Of a stretch of 64,000 nucleotides of DNA, positions 27,420 to 35,450 are shown piece by piece. Where the stretch lies: the NCBI GenBank assembly GCA_033851265.1, contig JAWWOW010000012.1:1-64000 (forward strand). Direction: 5' to 3'. Numbering within the stretch: position 1 is the stretch's first letter; each line of letters opens with the position of its first letter. Origin of the DNA: JAWWOW01 sp033851265. Lineage in GTDB: Bacteria; Actinomycetota; Actinomycetes; JAWWOW01. A model generated the notes under the pieces. That model saw only the letters and a program-made list of their open reading frames with translations, did no database searches and was not told the DNA's origin. The position numbers and the translations under genes were made by a program.

Positions 27420-27461
27420 GGCAGCGAACGTGAATCGGCAACGCCGAGAGGACTCATAGGA

Positions 27462-28256
27462 ATGGACAAGGTCGTCGGCTCGGCTGCTGAAGCCGTCGCC
27501 GATATCGGGGACGGCGCGTCGTTGGCCGTCGGCGGTTTCGGGCTCTGTGGGATACCGCACGTGCTGATCGCGGCGCTGCACGAGTTGGGATCGACGGATC
27601 TGGAAACGGTGTCGAACAACTGCGGTGTTGATGAGGCAGGGCTCGGCATTCTGCTGGTGGCTGGGCGGATTCGGCGTACCACCGGCTCCTACGTCGGGGA
27701 GAACAAGGAGTTCGCGCGGCAGTACCTCGCGGGGGAGTTGGAGTTGGAGCTCACCCCACAGGGCACGCTGGCAGAGCGGTTGCGGGCCGGTGGTTCGGGG
27801 ATTCCCGCGTTCTACACGCCCGCGGGAGTTGGCACCTTGGTCGCAGACGGCGGGCTGCCGTGGCGCTACAACACCGACGGGACCGTCGCTGTTGCCTCGC
27901 CCACGAAGGAAACACGCGAGTTCGGCGGGCTTTCCTACGTGCTCGAAGAAGGGATCGTCACGGACTTCGCACTCGTGCGCGCCGCCAAGGGCGACCGACA
28001 CGGAAACCTGATCTATGACGCGTCGGCGCGCAACTTCAACCCACTTTGTGCGATGGCGGGCCGGATCACGATTGCCGAAGTGGAGGAGCTGGTCGAGCCG
28101 GGCGAGATCAACCCGGAACAGGTTCACACTCCGGGCGTGTTCGTTCAGCGCATCATCGAGGTTGGCACCGAGGGCAAGTTGATCGAGCGACGTACGGTCC
28201 GCGACCGCGCCACAGTTTCGACCTCCGGTGCCGGCTCTGACTCGAAAGAGGGCTGA
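27462..28256 (+). CDS. scoA: 3-oxoacid CoA-transferase, subunit A
   Basis: A 264-residue family I CoA-transferase alpha subunit with the CoA-binding-type segment AVGGFGLCGIPHVLI near 20-35, GENKEFARQYLAGELELEL near 79-97 and GDRHGNLIYDASARNFNP near 178-195. GAGAGGA precedes the ATG. It pairs with subunit B six bases downstream to move CoA from succinyl-CoA to a 3-oxoacid such as acetoacetate. The length is ordinary for the family (230-260). Confidence 0.93.
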   Translation: MDKVVGSAAEAVADIGDGASLAVGGFGLCGIPHVLIAALHELGSTDLETVSNNCGVDEAGLGILLVAGRIRRTTGSYVGENKEFARQYLAGELELELTPQGTLAERLRAGGSGIPAFYTPAGVGTLVADGGLPWRYNTDGTVAVASPTKETREFGGLSYVLEEGIVTDFALVRAAKGDRHGNLIYDASARNFNPLCAMAGRITIAEVEELVEPGEINPEQVHTPGVFVQRIIEVGTEGKLIERRTVRDRATVSTSGAGSDSKEG

Positions 28257-28262
28257 GCGGCC

Positions 28263-28898
28263 ATGGCACTGTCACGCACCGAATTGGCGGCCCGCGTCGC
28301 TGCGGAACTGGCCGACGGCCAGTACGTGAACCTGGGTATCGGGCTGCCCACGCTGGTCCCCAACTACGTGCCCGATGGAGTGCATCTCGTCCTGCAGTCC
28401 GAGAACGGCATCCTCGGCGTCGGCCCCTATCCGTACGAGGACGAGGTCGACGAGGATCTGATCAACGCCGGCAAAGAAACCGTGACGGTGTTGCCGGGTG
28501 CGTCGTTCTTTGATTCGGCTACCAGCTTCGGGATGATCCGCGGCGGTCACATCGACGTTGCGATCCTTGGCGCCATGCAAGTGGCGGCTAATGGCGACCT
28601 CGCCAATTGGACGATCCCCGGCAAGATGGTCAAGGGCATGGGCGGCGCGATGGATCTCGTCCACGGGGCCAAGCGCGTGATCGTCATGATGGAACACTCC
28701 GCCAAGGACGGCACACCGAAGATTGTCGAGACCTGCACGTTGCCACTGACAGGCAAGGGTTGCGTGCAGCGGATCATCACCGACCTCGCCGTCATCGACG
28801 TCACGGCTGATGGCCTCGTGTTGCGCGAACTGGCGCCGGGAGTCACTGAGGACGACGTGCGCAGCGCGACCGAAGCGAAGCTGTTGCCGTCCGCGTGA
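28263..28898 (+). CDS. scoB: 3-oxoacid CoA-transferase, subunit B
   Basis: A 211-residue beta subunit with YVNLGIGLPTLVPNYVP near 21-37 and the active-site glutamate in SENGILGVGPYP (about 46), which forms the glutamyl-CoA thioester. The C-terminal domain has GMGGAMDLVHGAKRVIVMMEHSAKDG (within 120-146). It is encoded directly after subunit A. A hairpin-rich stretch follows and may end the transcript. Confidence 0.94.
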   Translation: MALSRTELAARVAAELADGQYVNLGIGLPTLVPNYVPDGVHLVLQSENGILGVGPYPYEDEVDEDLINAGKETVTVLPGASFFDSATSFGMIRGGHIDVAILGAMQVAANGDLANWTIPGKMVKGMGGAMDLVHGAKRVIVMMEHSAKDGTPKIVETCTLPLTGKGCVQRIITDLAVIDVTADGLVLRELAPGVTEDDVRSATEAKLLPSA

Positions 28899-28952
28899 CG
28901 AGGGCTAGAGCCAAAGGCAAGAGCGCAGCGAGGAAGAACAACGGGTCTGTTG

Positions 28953-29023
28953 CCACAACCACGGTGCCGGACGGCGATGGTTGTGGCGCTGGGCCCGGAA
29001 AACCGGGTCTACCTCCACAACCA
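28953..29023. repeat. Three copies of CCACAACCA in alternating orientation
   Basis: CCACAACCA stands at 28953-28961, its reverse complement TGGTTGTGG at 28978-28986, and CCACAACCA again at 29015-29023. The middle copy can pair with either outer copy, so two mutually exclusive 9-bp stems are possible; the second encloses a small CCCGG-AAAA-CCGGG hairpin. The stretch lies in the 276-bp gap between scoB and the ada-alkA fusion. The arrangement resembles an attenuator or a mobile palindromic element. Confidence 0.7.
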
Positions 29024-29038
29024 CGACGCGGCAGGTGG

Positions 29039-29063
29039 CGAGCGGCAAAAATAGTGCCGCTCG
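29039..29063 (+). terminator. Terminator-like hairpin after scoB
   Basis: A perfect 9-bp stem, CGAGCGGCA with TGCCGCTCG, closes a seven-base loop (29048-29054). There is no U tract directly after it, although T-rich DNA follows about 30 bases later, so it may be a non-canonical actinobacterial terminator or an mRNA-stabilising stem. Confidence 0.45.
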
Positions 29064-29174
29064 GATGTCTCCTCACTGCGCTCTTTGGTTTTCTTGATTT
29101 GGCGTTGTCGTGGGACGGATGACGATGTCCGATCCCCGCCAGTTGTTGTCGGTGGGCTGTGACACGGTGGGCCC

Positions 29175-30674
29175 ATGGAGCTCGACGCGGACCGCTACTG
29201 GCACGCCGTGGAAAGCAGCGACTCGCGCTTCGACGGATGGTTCTTCTGCGGCGTGACGTCGACCGGCATCTACTGCCGGCCTAGCTGCCCGGCGCGTACG
29301 CCGAAGCGCGTAAACGTGCGGTTCTATGCGACGGCCGCGGCGGCGCAGGCGGCGGGCTTCCGAGCGTGTAAGCGGTGCCGCCCTGATGCGACTCCCGGAT
29401 CTCCTGAGTGGGACCGTCGGGGTGACCTCGTCGGCCGCGCCATGCGGCTGATCGCCGACGGCGTGGTCGACCGCGACGGTGTCAACGGTCTTGCGCGGCA
29501 GCTCGGATACACCGAACGCCATGTACACCGCGAGCTCGTCGCGGTCGCCGGCGCAGGACCGTTGGCGCTCGCGCGTGCGCAACGCGCTCAAACGGCGCGG
29601 GTGCTCATCGAGACAACGCAGGTGCCACTCACCCAGGTGGCGTTTGCCGCCGGGTTCCAGAGCGTGCGGCAGTTCAACGCCGTAATACAAGAGGTGTTCG
29701 CGACCACCCCGCGGGAGCTCCGTACGAACGCACGCAGCCCAGACAGCGAACACGGCAGCGGGGCTGTTGTCCTTCGCTTGCCGTATCGCGCACCGTTCGA
29801 CGGTGCCGGCCTGATCGACTTCCTTGGTCATCGAGCGGTTCCCGGTGTCGAGCAGGTCGTCGACTCGTCGTACCGGCGCAGCCTTCGGCTTCCGCACGGG
29901 ACCGGCGTCGTCGAGCTGACTCCGGCTGATGGTCATGTGCAGGCACGCTTTGTGCTGGCAGACCTGCGCGACCTGGGGCCCGCGGTTCAGCGCTGCCGGG
30001 CATTGCTCGACCTGGACTCCGACCCCTTGGCGGTCACGACAGCGCTCGGGGCCGACATCGTGCTGGGAAAACTCGTGACGACCGCGCCGGGTCGACGAGT
30101 GCCCGGTCACGTCGACGGTCACGAGTTGGCGATCCGAGCGGTGCTTGGCCAACAGGTCTCGCTCGCTTCGGCCGCCACGCTCGCCGGTCGACTGGTCGCG
30201 ACGTACGGCGAAAGACTCGACCATCCGGTCGGCGCAGTGACGCATCTCTTCCCGAACGCCAGCGCCCTCGCTGATGCTGATCCGGACGACCTCGCGATGC
30301 CGCAGGGACGCAGAAACTGCGTACTCGCGCTGGCCCGCGCGCTGGCGACGGGGGCCGTGACAGTCGACGTCGGCGCTGACCGTGACGACACGATGCGCCG
30401 GCTGCACCAGATCACCGGCGTCGGCTCATGGACCGTGAGCTACATCGCAATGCGTGCGCTGCGGGACCCCGACGTGTTTCTGCCAACCGACCTCGGCGTG
30501 CGCCATGCGCTCGAGTCGCTCGGCCTCGACGGCCGCGCGGCCTCAGCTGCCCGGTTGGCGGAGTCGTGGCGGCCCTACCGGGCGTACGCCGTACAACATC
30601 TATGGGCGCAGCTCCCGACCGCGGGTGTAGCGGTGCGACAGACAAAGAAGAAGAAGGCGCGGGTTGCCGCATGA
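29175..30674 (+). CDS. Ada-AlkA fusion: methyl-phosphotriester sensor plus 3-methyladenine glycosylase
   Basis: A 499-residue fusion. Residues 5-75 are an Ada zinc domain with Cys34, Cys38, Cys65 and Cys68 (IYCRPSCPAR and CKRCRPDA); Cys34 matches Ada Cys38, the methyl acceptor. Residues 85-185 form an AraC-type helix-turn-helix region. Residues 195-310 resemble the AlkA N-terminal domain, and 320-490 the HhH-GPD glycosylase with ITGVGSWTVSYIAMRAL and a catalytic-type Asp in PTDLGVR. It would sense alkylation, activate transcription and excise alkylated purines. It overlaps ogt by four bases. No clear ribosome-binding site precedes the ATG. Confidence 0.93.
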   Translation: MELDADRYWHAVESSDSRFDGWFFCGVTSTGIYCRPSCPARTPKRVNVRFYATAAAAQAAGFRACKRCRPDATPGSPEWDRRGDLVGRAMRLIADGVVDRDGVNGLARQLGYTERHVHRELVAVAGAGPLALARAQRAQTARVLIETTQVPLTQVAFAAGFQSVRQFNAVIQEVFATTPRELRTNARSPDSEHGSGAVVLRLPYRAPFDGAGLIDFLGHRAVPGVEQVVDSSYRRSLRLPHGTGVVELTPADGHVQARFVLADLRDLGPAVQRCRALLDLDSDPLAVTTALGADIVLGKLVTTAPGRRVPGHVDGHELAIRAVLGQQVSLASAATLAGRLVATYGERLDHPVGAVTHLFPNASALADADPDDLAMPQGRRNCVLALARALATGAVTVDVGADRDDTMRRLHQITGVGSWTVSYIAMRALRDPDVFLPTDLGVRHALESLGLDGRAASAARLAESWRPYRAYAVQHLWAQLPTAGVAVRQTKKKKARVAA

Positions 30675-31219
30675 CCGCTTCGTCGACGCATCGACCCGCC
30701 ACGGGCCAACTCGTCTACACGCTGGCGGACAGCCCCATCGGTCAGCTGTTGCTGGTCAGTGACGGTACGACGCTGCGCTGCCTGTACATGCAGGACGCAC
30801 CTAACCCAATGGTGATCGCCGCTAGCTGGGAGCCGTCGGAGCAACCGTTTACAGACGTGCGGAACCAACTGGCCGACTATTTCGACGGTCAGCGCACCAC
30901 GTTTGACGTGCCTCTGGCGCCGCAGGGCACCGACTTCCAGCGCCGCGTGTGGCGTGCACTGCAGGACATCCCATATGGCACGACGATCAGTTATGGCGAG
31001 CTGGCCCGACGTATCGGGACGCCCAGCGCGTCGCGGGCAGTCGGCCTGGCCAACGGGCGCAACCCCATCTCGATCATCGTGCCGTGTCATCGGGTCATCG
31101 GCGCCAACGGCACATTGACCGGCTACGGGGGCGGCCTCGAACGCAAGCGATTGCTGCTGAGTCTCGAAGCGCACGTCCTCTCCGCCGCTCCCGACACCGA
31201 TGCTGGGATGCTGTGGTGA
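30671..31219 (+). CDS. ogt: Methylated-DNA-protein cysteine methyltransferase
   Basis: This 182-residue suicide methyltransferase carries the acceptor Cys139 in IIVPCHRVIG, the recognition-helix segment SYGELARRIGTPSASRAVG, and an N-terminal ribonuclease-like domain. It repairs O6-alkylguanine by accepting the alkyl group itself. The ATG overlaps the ada-alkA stop (ATGA), so the two repair genes are translationally coupled and presumably induced together. Confidence 0.95.
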   Translation: MTASSTHRPATGQLVYTLADSPIGQLLLVSDGTTLRCLYMQDAPNPMVIAASWEPSEQPFTDVRNQLADYFDGQRTTFDVPLAPQGTDFQRRVWRALQDIPYGTTISYGELARRIGTPSASRAVGLANGRNPISIIVPCHRVIGANGTLTGYGGGLERKRLLLSLEAHVLSAAPDTDAGMLW

Positions 31220-31240
31220 GGTGGCGTCAGGGAGGGGCTC

Positions 31241-32428
31241 GTGCTCGAGGTACCGCAGCTAGATCCGGGTGACTATCACCGCGACGTGCTGCCAGGTCTC
31301 ACGGCTGGACGCAACGGTCAGTTAGCCGCGGCTGCGATCGGCGACACACCACCGCTGGCGACGAAGGTCGGCGACGGCGCCTGGACCTACCGCCGCGACG
31401 GCGACCAGATTGCGGTGACGGCTGGCGTCGCTGACGACGCTGCTGTGGTGCTCGAGCTGACACCGGAAGCGTGGTCCGATCTCGTTCAGCTCGTCCGCAC
31501 CGTCCCGGCTCTGATGATCAGCGGCGACATCGGAGTGAGCGGCCCCGGCCCGGCCGTGGATCGTTGGGAGCGCGCCCTGCGCGCACTGTGGCAGGGCATG
31601 CCGGTGGTCGACCCGGTGGCCGACACATTGGTCGACCGGTCCGGCGCGCCCTTGGACATCGGTCGCTCGTTCACGCTGGCTGACAGCGACGAGGAGCTGG
31701 CGTGGTTCCTGCGCACGGTTGGCGTCATGCGTGTCCGGGAGGTGTTCACGGCTGCGGAGATCGCCTCGCTGAATGCCGAAGTAGACCGGCTGGTTCCGCA
31801 AGCACGACCCGACGACGACCGCTCGTGGTGGGTCGACACCGAGGACGGCTCGCAAGTCGTCTGCCGGCTCGTTTACGCAAGCGAGCAGTCGGCTCCCATC
31901 GCTGCCCTAGCGACGGACCCTCGGCTGCGCCGACTCGCCCACCTGGTGAGCACAGATCTGCAGCCATCGCTGGATCGCATGGAAGGCATCGGCGTCCTCC
32001 TCAAGCCACCGGGCAAAGTGCGCGGTCTCGCGAACATCCCCTGGCACACGGACTGTGGCCTTGGCGGTCATCTCGTGCTGTGTCCGTCGGTGGCGGTCGG
32101 TGTCCAATTGACTGCCGCGACGCGCGAGACCGGGTGCTTCGAAGCGATCGCGGGCACGCATGGCGCTAGTTGCCGAGTGCCGACACCCGACGAAGTCGAC
32201 GAGTGGCCGCATCTGTTCGTACCTACCGAGCCTGGCGACGTGACGGTGCACATCGCCGACCTCTTGCACGCTTCGCCGCGACCGACTGGCCAAGGAGGCC
32301 GGCGCACGATCTACGTCACGTTCCACCCGCCAGCGCTGTTCGAACACGTCGGTCCGGGTGAGGCGTACAACGATGCCATCCGGCGGCGGAGCGCCGCCGA
32401 CGTCGCAGCCGCTGTACGCCGACGCTGA
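31241..32428 (+). CDS. PhyH-type Fe(II)/2-oxoglutarate dioxygenase with an extra N-terminal domain
   Basis: A 395-residue protein. The C-terminal part (about 150-395) shows the phytanoyl-CoA dioxygenase pattern: iron ligands H-x-D in NIPWHTDCGLGG, a distal His in VHIADLLHAS and a 2-oxoglutarate-type Arg in GGRRTIYVTF. The first 110 residues resemble an SCP2/sterol-carrier-like fold (GDGAWTYRRDGDQIAVTAG). The GTG start has GGGAGGGG closely upstream. It follows ogt by 21 bases but has no obvious repair role; hydroxylation of a lipid-like or CoA substrate is more likely. Confidence 0.82.
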   Translation: MLEVPQLDPGDYHRDVLPGLTAGRNGQLAAAAIGDTPPLATKVGDGAWTYRRDGDQIAVTAGVADDAAVVLELTPEAWSDLVQLVRTVPALMISGDIGVSGPGPAVDRWERALRALWQGMPVVDPVADTLVDRSGAPLDIGRSFTLADSDEELAWFLRTVGVMRVREVFTAAEIASLNAEVDRLVPQARPDDDRSWWVDTEDGSQVVCRLVYASEQSAPIAALATDPRLRRLAHLVSTDLQPSLDRMEGIGVLLKPPGKVRGLANIPWHTDCGLGGHLVLCPSVAVGVQLTAATRETGCFEAIAGTHGASCRVPTPDEVDEWPHLFVPTEPGDVTVHIADLLHASPRPTGQGGRRTIYVTFHPPALFEHVGPGEAYNDAIRRRSAADVAAAVRRR

Positions 32429-32432
32429 GCAC

Positions 32433-33236
32433 CTAGCGCCGGACCACCGCCAACAAACGAGCCAGAATGTACGCGGTGAAACTCAGCGAGGATATGAAGA
32501 AGCTCGTCGGCCACGATTGAGCGAGTGCGAGCAGGATCCCGCCGATAGTTGATCCAAGGCTGATGGCAACCGACGAGGCGAACACCGCCGATGGTCGCGA
32601 CGCCAGGTACTGCGCGGCCGCGGCAGGTGTGATGACCAGAGTCAAGATCAGAAGCACCCCGGTGACCTGAATCGTCTCAGCGACCGCGGCCGCGAGCAGT
32701 ACGGGAAAGACGATGCCCAGAGTCCGCGTAGGTACGCCGCGGGCTTCAGCCGTCTCCGGATCTACGGAGGCGAACCACAACGGCCGCCCGATAACGATGA
32801 GTGCAAGGAGTAGCGCCCCGCACACGAGCGTCAAAATGTGCAGCTGGTGGTCGCTGACCGCGGTGATGTCGCCGAACAGCAAGCCGAAGCCGGTCGTTGC
32901 GTACTTGCGGGACAAGTAAAGGAACAAGACACCCAGGCCCAAGCCCGCGGCAAGCACCGTCCCCGTTGCTGTGTCTCGGTCCCGCCCGCGCAGTCCGAGT
33001 ACGCCGAACAACACACCCACGGCCAGACTTCCTGCAAGCGCACCCGTCGCGGCGCTCACACCTATCAGCAGGCCACCAGCTGCGCCGGTGAGACCCAGCT
33101 CAGCGGTTCCGTGTACGGCGAACGCCATCCCGCGGGTTACGACGAACGGGCCCATCAAGCCGCACACGACGGCAACGATCGCACCGGCGATCAGGGCCGT
33201 GTGGACGAAGTGCGCACCAAGCAGCTCCGTAAACAT
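32433..33236 (-). CDS. znuB: Zinc/manganese-type ABC transporter permease
   Basis: A 267-residue membrane protein of the ABC-3 (ZnuB/TroC) family with about eight transmembrane segments and the conserved loop near VDPETAEARGVPTRTLG (about 155-170), which contacts the ATPase. Its ATG overlaps the ATPase stop by one base (TGATG). It forms the channel of a divalent-metal importer with the genes at 33236-34974. The symbol reflects family and gene order; zinc rather than manganese is inferred from the SmtB-type sensor beside the operon. Confidence 0.9.
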   Translation of the reverse strand: MFTELLGAHFVHTALIAGAIVAVVCGLMGPFVVTRGMAFAVHGTAELGLTGAAGGLLIGVSAATGALAGSLAVGVLFGVLGLRGRDRDTATGTVLAAGLGLGVLFLYLSRKYATTGFGLLFGDITAVSDHQLHILTLVCGALLLALIVIGRPLWFASVDPETAEARGVPTRTLGIVFPVLLAAAVAETIQVTGVLLILTLVITPAAAAQYLASRPSAVFASSVAISLGSTIGGILLALAQSWPTSFFISSLSFTAYILARLLAVVRR

Positions 33237-34069
33237 CAGTGCACGTGCCGGCCTGAATCGTCGTGCACATGGTGTGGGTGATCGCCCGGCATTCCTGTAC
33301 TTGCTTCGTCGCCGCCAACGATGATGAGCCGGCCTCGAATGTCGAGCACGTCGACCGGCGCGCCGTACAGACGAGTTAATGTTTCGCTGGTGAGGACCTC
33401 ACGCGTTGGTCCGATGGCCCACTGCCCGTTCGCGAGATAGAGCACGCGGTCGGCGTAGGGCAGCAGCGGATTGATCTCGTGTGTGACGAGCACGACCGCG
33501 GTGCCCTTGCTCGTGCGCCGTTGATCGAGGAGGGCTGCGACTGCCTGCTGCGCCGCCGGGTCGAGCGACAGCAGCGGCTCGTCGGCGAGGAGCAAGACGG
33601 GGTCGGCAACAAGAGCCTGCGCAAGGCGCAGTCGCTGTTGCTCGCCACCCGAAAGGCGGCCGATCGCTTGGTTGGCATAGGAGTTTGCGCCGACATCGGC
33701 AAGAGCCGCGGCTACACGTGCACGAGTGTTGTTCGATCGCAGGGGCACTCCCCACCGATGGCCGTCGAGTCCGAGACGGATGAGGTCGACGCCGCGCAGT
33801 GGCAATTGCTCGTCGAAGCCATGCTGCTGTGGCAGATATCCGATGTGCGGGTCGCCACGCCGCGGCGCTCGACCGAGCACATGTACCTCGCCGGCGGTGG
33901 GTTGCTGCAGGCCGAGCAGCATGCGCAACAGGGTCGTCTTGCCCGTACCATTTGCACCGAGGACGACGAGGAACTCGCCTCGTTCCACCACTAGGTCGAG
34001 GTCGTTCCACAGGGCCCGCTGGCCATATCCCGCGGCGACGTGTGACAGGGCGACAATCGGGTCAGTCAT
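33236..34069 (-). CDS. znuC: Zinc/manganese-type ABC transporter ATPase with His-rich tail
   Basis: A 277-residue ATPase with Walker A GANGTGKTT (about 35-43), signature LSGGEQQRLRLAQAL and Walker B LLLADEPLLSLD. The last 16 residues are unusually rich in histidine (DHPHHVHDDSGRHVH), which could bind zinc and modulate the transporter from the cytoplasmic side. The start overlaps the binding-protein stop by four bases (ATGA). Actinobacterial metal-transport ATPases often have short His tails, but here the tail is notable because the binding protein lacks a His-rich loop. Confidence 0.92.
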   Translation of the reverse strand: MTDPIVALSHVAAGYGQRALWNDLDLVVERGEFLVVLGANGTGKTTLLRMLLGLQQPTAGEVHVLGRAPRRGDPHIGYLPQQHGFDEQLPLRGVDLIRLGLDGHRWGVPLRSNNTRARVAAALADVGANSYANQAIGRLSGGEQQRLRLAQALVADPVLLLADEPLLSLDPAAQQAVAALLDQRRTSKGTAVVLVTHEINPLLPYADRVLYLANGQWAIGPTREVLTSETLTRLYGAPVDVLDIRGRLIIVGGDEASTGMPGDHPHHVHDDSGRHVH

Positions 34070-34974
34070 CGTTCAAGCGCCGCCCGCAGTTGTTGCACCT
34101 GTCGGAGCTGCCACTCCTGAAACGACAGTCCAGCGGGCAAGGTCTCGGTTACGCCCACGATCGGTATGCGGTTCTGGTTGGCAAGTCTTTGCAAGCGCTT
34201 GGTGAGAGCGCTCACAGCCTGTTCGTTGTATAGCAGCACGCGAATGCCGTGGGTCCGAAGCAGTTGCTCCATCGCCTGTGTGGCGGACGGCGGCGGGTCG
34301 GTTGCTTCCTCGATCGCATTAGAAAACGCCGGTGGAGTGCGCACGTCGAGTCCCGCCGCATCGAGCAGATACCCCGCGACACGTTCGGTGTAAGCAACTG
34401 GTGTGCGCGCAAACCGTGCCCTTAGATCCGCAACGGCGGTGAGCAGCGGCTGCAGAGCGGCGACGGTACGCCGAACACCGTCACGATAGTCGTTCTGGTG
34501 CGGGGGGTCGGCGGTTTCCAAGGCCTGACCGATCGCCTCCACGACACGTGACATGCGGGGAGCGTCGTACCAAAGGTGTGGGTTCGGGTTCGACCCAGTC
34601 ACGCCCAGTACGTCGGCAACGGTGACCACCTGCCGGTCGGATTTCGGGGATGCGTTGATGAGGCGATCCATCCACGAGTCGTAGCCAGCACCGTTGACGA
34701 CGACGACGCGGGCCTTGGCCACCGCGAGCGCGTTCGCGGTGCCTGTCGCGAAAAGATGTGGGTCAGCCCCTGGGTCGGAGATGACACTTGTGACGTGCAC
34801 CCGGTCGCCGCCGACCTGCTTGATCAGGTTGCCGTAAAAGTTCTCCGCGGCCACCACTCGCAGTTGGGCACCGGTCCCAGTGCTGGCTGAGCCGGTGCAG
34901 CCCGTCGTGACCCCAAGAGCTGCGGGGACGCAGATTGCCGCCAGGCCCACCACGGCAGCACGGATCCGTGGCAC
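34066..34974 (-). CDS. znuA: Zinc/manganese-type ABC transporter binding lipoprotein
   Basis: A 302-residue cluster A-I binding protein. The GTG at 34972-34974 follows GAGGGGG closely and gives an N-terminal signal with a possible lipobox around TTGC (Cys26); the -3 residue is not the usual Leu. Likely metal ligands are His73 (DPHLFATG) and His133 (NPHLWYDA). Where ZnuA usually has a third His, this protein has Glu197 (YTERVAGYL), a pattern seen in some Mn/Zn homologues. There is no His-rich loop. It is the first gene of the importer operon and divergent from the sensor at 35051. Confidence 0.88.
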   Translation of the reverse strand: MPRIRAAVVGLAAICVPAALGVTTGCTGSASTGTGAQLRVVAAENFYGNLIKQVGGDRVHVTSVISDPGADPHLFATGTANALAVAKARVVVVNGAGYDSWMDRLINASPKSDRQVVTVADVLGVTGSNPNPHLWYDAPRMSRVVEAIGQALETADPPHQNDYRDGVRRTVAALQPLLTAVADLRARFARTPVAYTERVAGYLLDAAGLDVRTPPAFSNAIEEATDPPPSATQAMEQLLRTHGIRVLLYNEQAVSALTKRLQRLANQNRIPIVGVTETLPAGLSFQEWQLRQVQQLRAALER

Positions 34975-35036
34975 TGCTGCCCCCTCTGGTCGGACCGGTC
35001 GGCATGATGAGACCCGTGCGAGCCGCCCACTGTCTA

Positions 35037-35044
35037 ATGCGCAT
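35037..35044. promoter_or_regulatory. ATGCGCAT palindrome between znuA and the SmtB-type gene
   Basis: A perfect 8-bp palindrome in the 76-base divergent region, 7-14 bases before the sensor ATG. It could be the core of an ArsR/SmtB operator that controls its own gene and perhaps znuABC. Known SmtB operators are longer imperfect 12-2-12 repeats, so this is only a candidate. Confidence 0.3.
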
Positions 35045-35050
35045 ACACGC

Positions 35051-35410
35051 ATGGGTCCGCTGATGGCCGACGAGCATGACGCGTCCGGCCCGCCCCTGGC
35101 GCCCGTCAACGTGGCCGCTTATGAGCCTGCGAGCGAGGTGCTCCGGGCCCTCACGGCGTCGATCCGGCTCGCGCTCGTCGACATCCTCTCTGCCGGTCCG
35201 CGTTGCGTGCACGAATTGGTCGACGCTCTCGGCGTACCGCAGCCGCTGGTGTCTCAACATTTGAAGGTGCTGCGGGCTGCTGATCTTGTGGCCACGAGTA
35301 GGCGCGGACGCGAGATCGTTTACCGCCTAGTGGACGAGCACGTGTCGCATGTCGTGCGGGACACGGTTGCCCACGCTGCCGAATCGCCTGCGGCGGCGCA
35401 GGAGAGGTAA
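35051..35410 (+). CDS. SmtB/ArsR-family zinc-sensing repressor
   Basis: A 119-residue winged-helix protein closely resembling M. tuberculosis Rv2358 (SmtB), sharing RCVHELVDAL, VPQPLVSQHLK and the GRE..YRL stretch. The alpha-5 zinc site pattern D-x-H-x10-H-x2-[HE] is complete as D95, H97, H108 and E111. In mycobacteria this repressor leaves DNA when it binds zinc. Two ATGs (35051 and 35062-35064) are possible and neither has a strong ribosome-binding site, so a leaderless mRNA is possible. It is divergent from the zinc importer. Confidence 0.9.
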   Translation: MGPLMADEHDASGPPLAPVNVAAYEPASEVLRALTASIRLALVDILSAGPRCVHELVDALGVPQPLVSQHLKVLRAADLVATSRRGREIVYRLVDEHVSHVVRDTVAHAAESPAAAQER

Positions 35411-35450
35411 CGTCGGGGCATCCCGCCATCTGATTCACCGGAGTCTTTTC

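Noticed and set aside
28895..29122. 75-codon frame overlapping the scoB stop by four bases
   Set aside because: It runs through the CCACAACCA repeats and the terminator-like hairpin, has low-complexity composition and no family resemblance; more likely non-coding.
29073..30407. 444-codon frame antisense to ada-alkA
   Set aside because: Typical GC-rich shadow frame with no recognisable domain; the sense strand encodes a clear Ada-AlkA protein.
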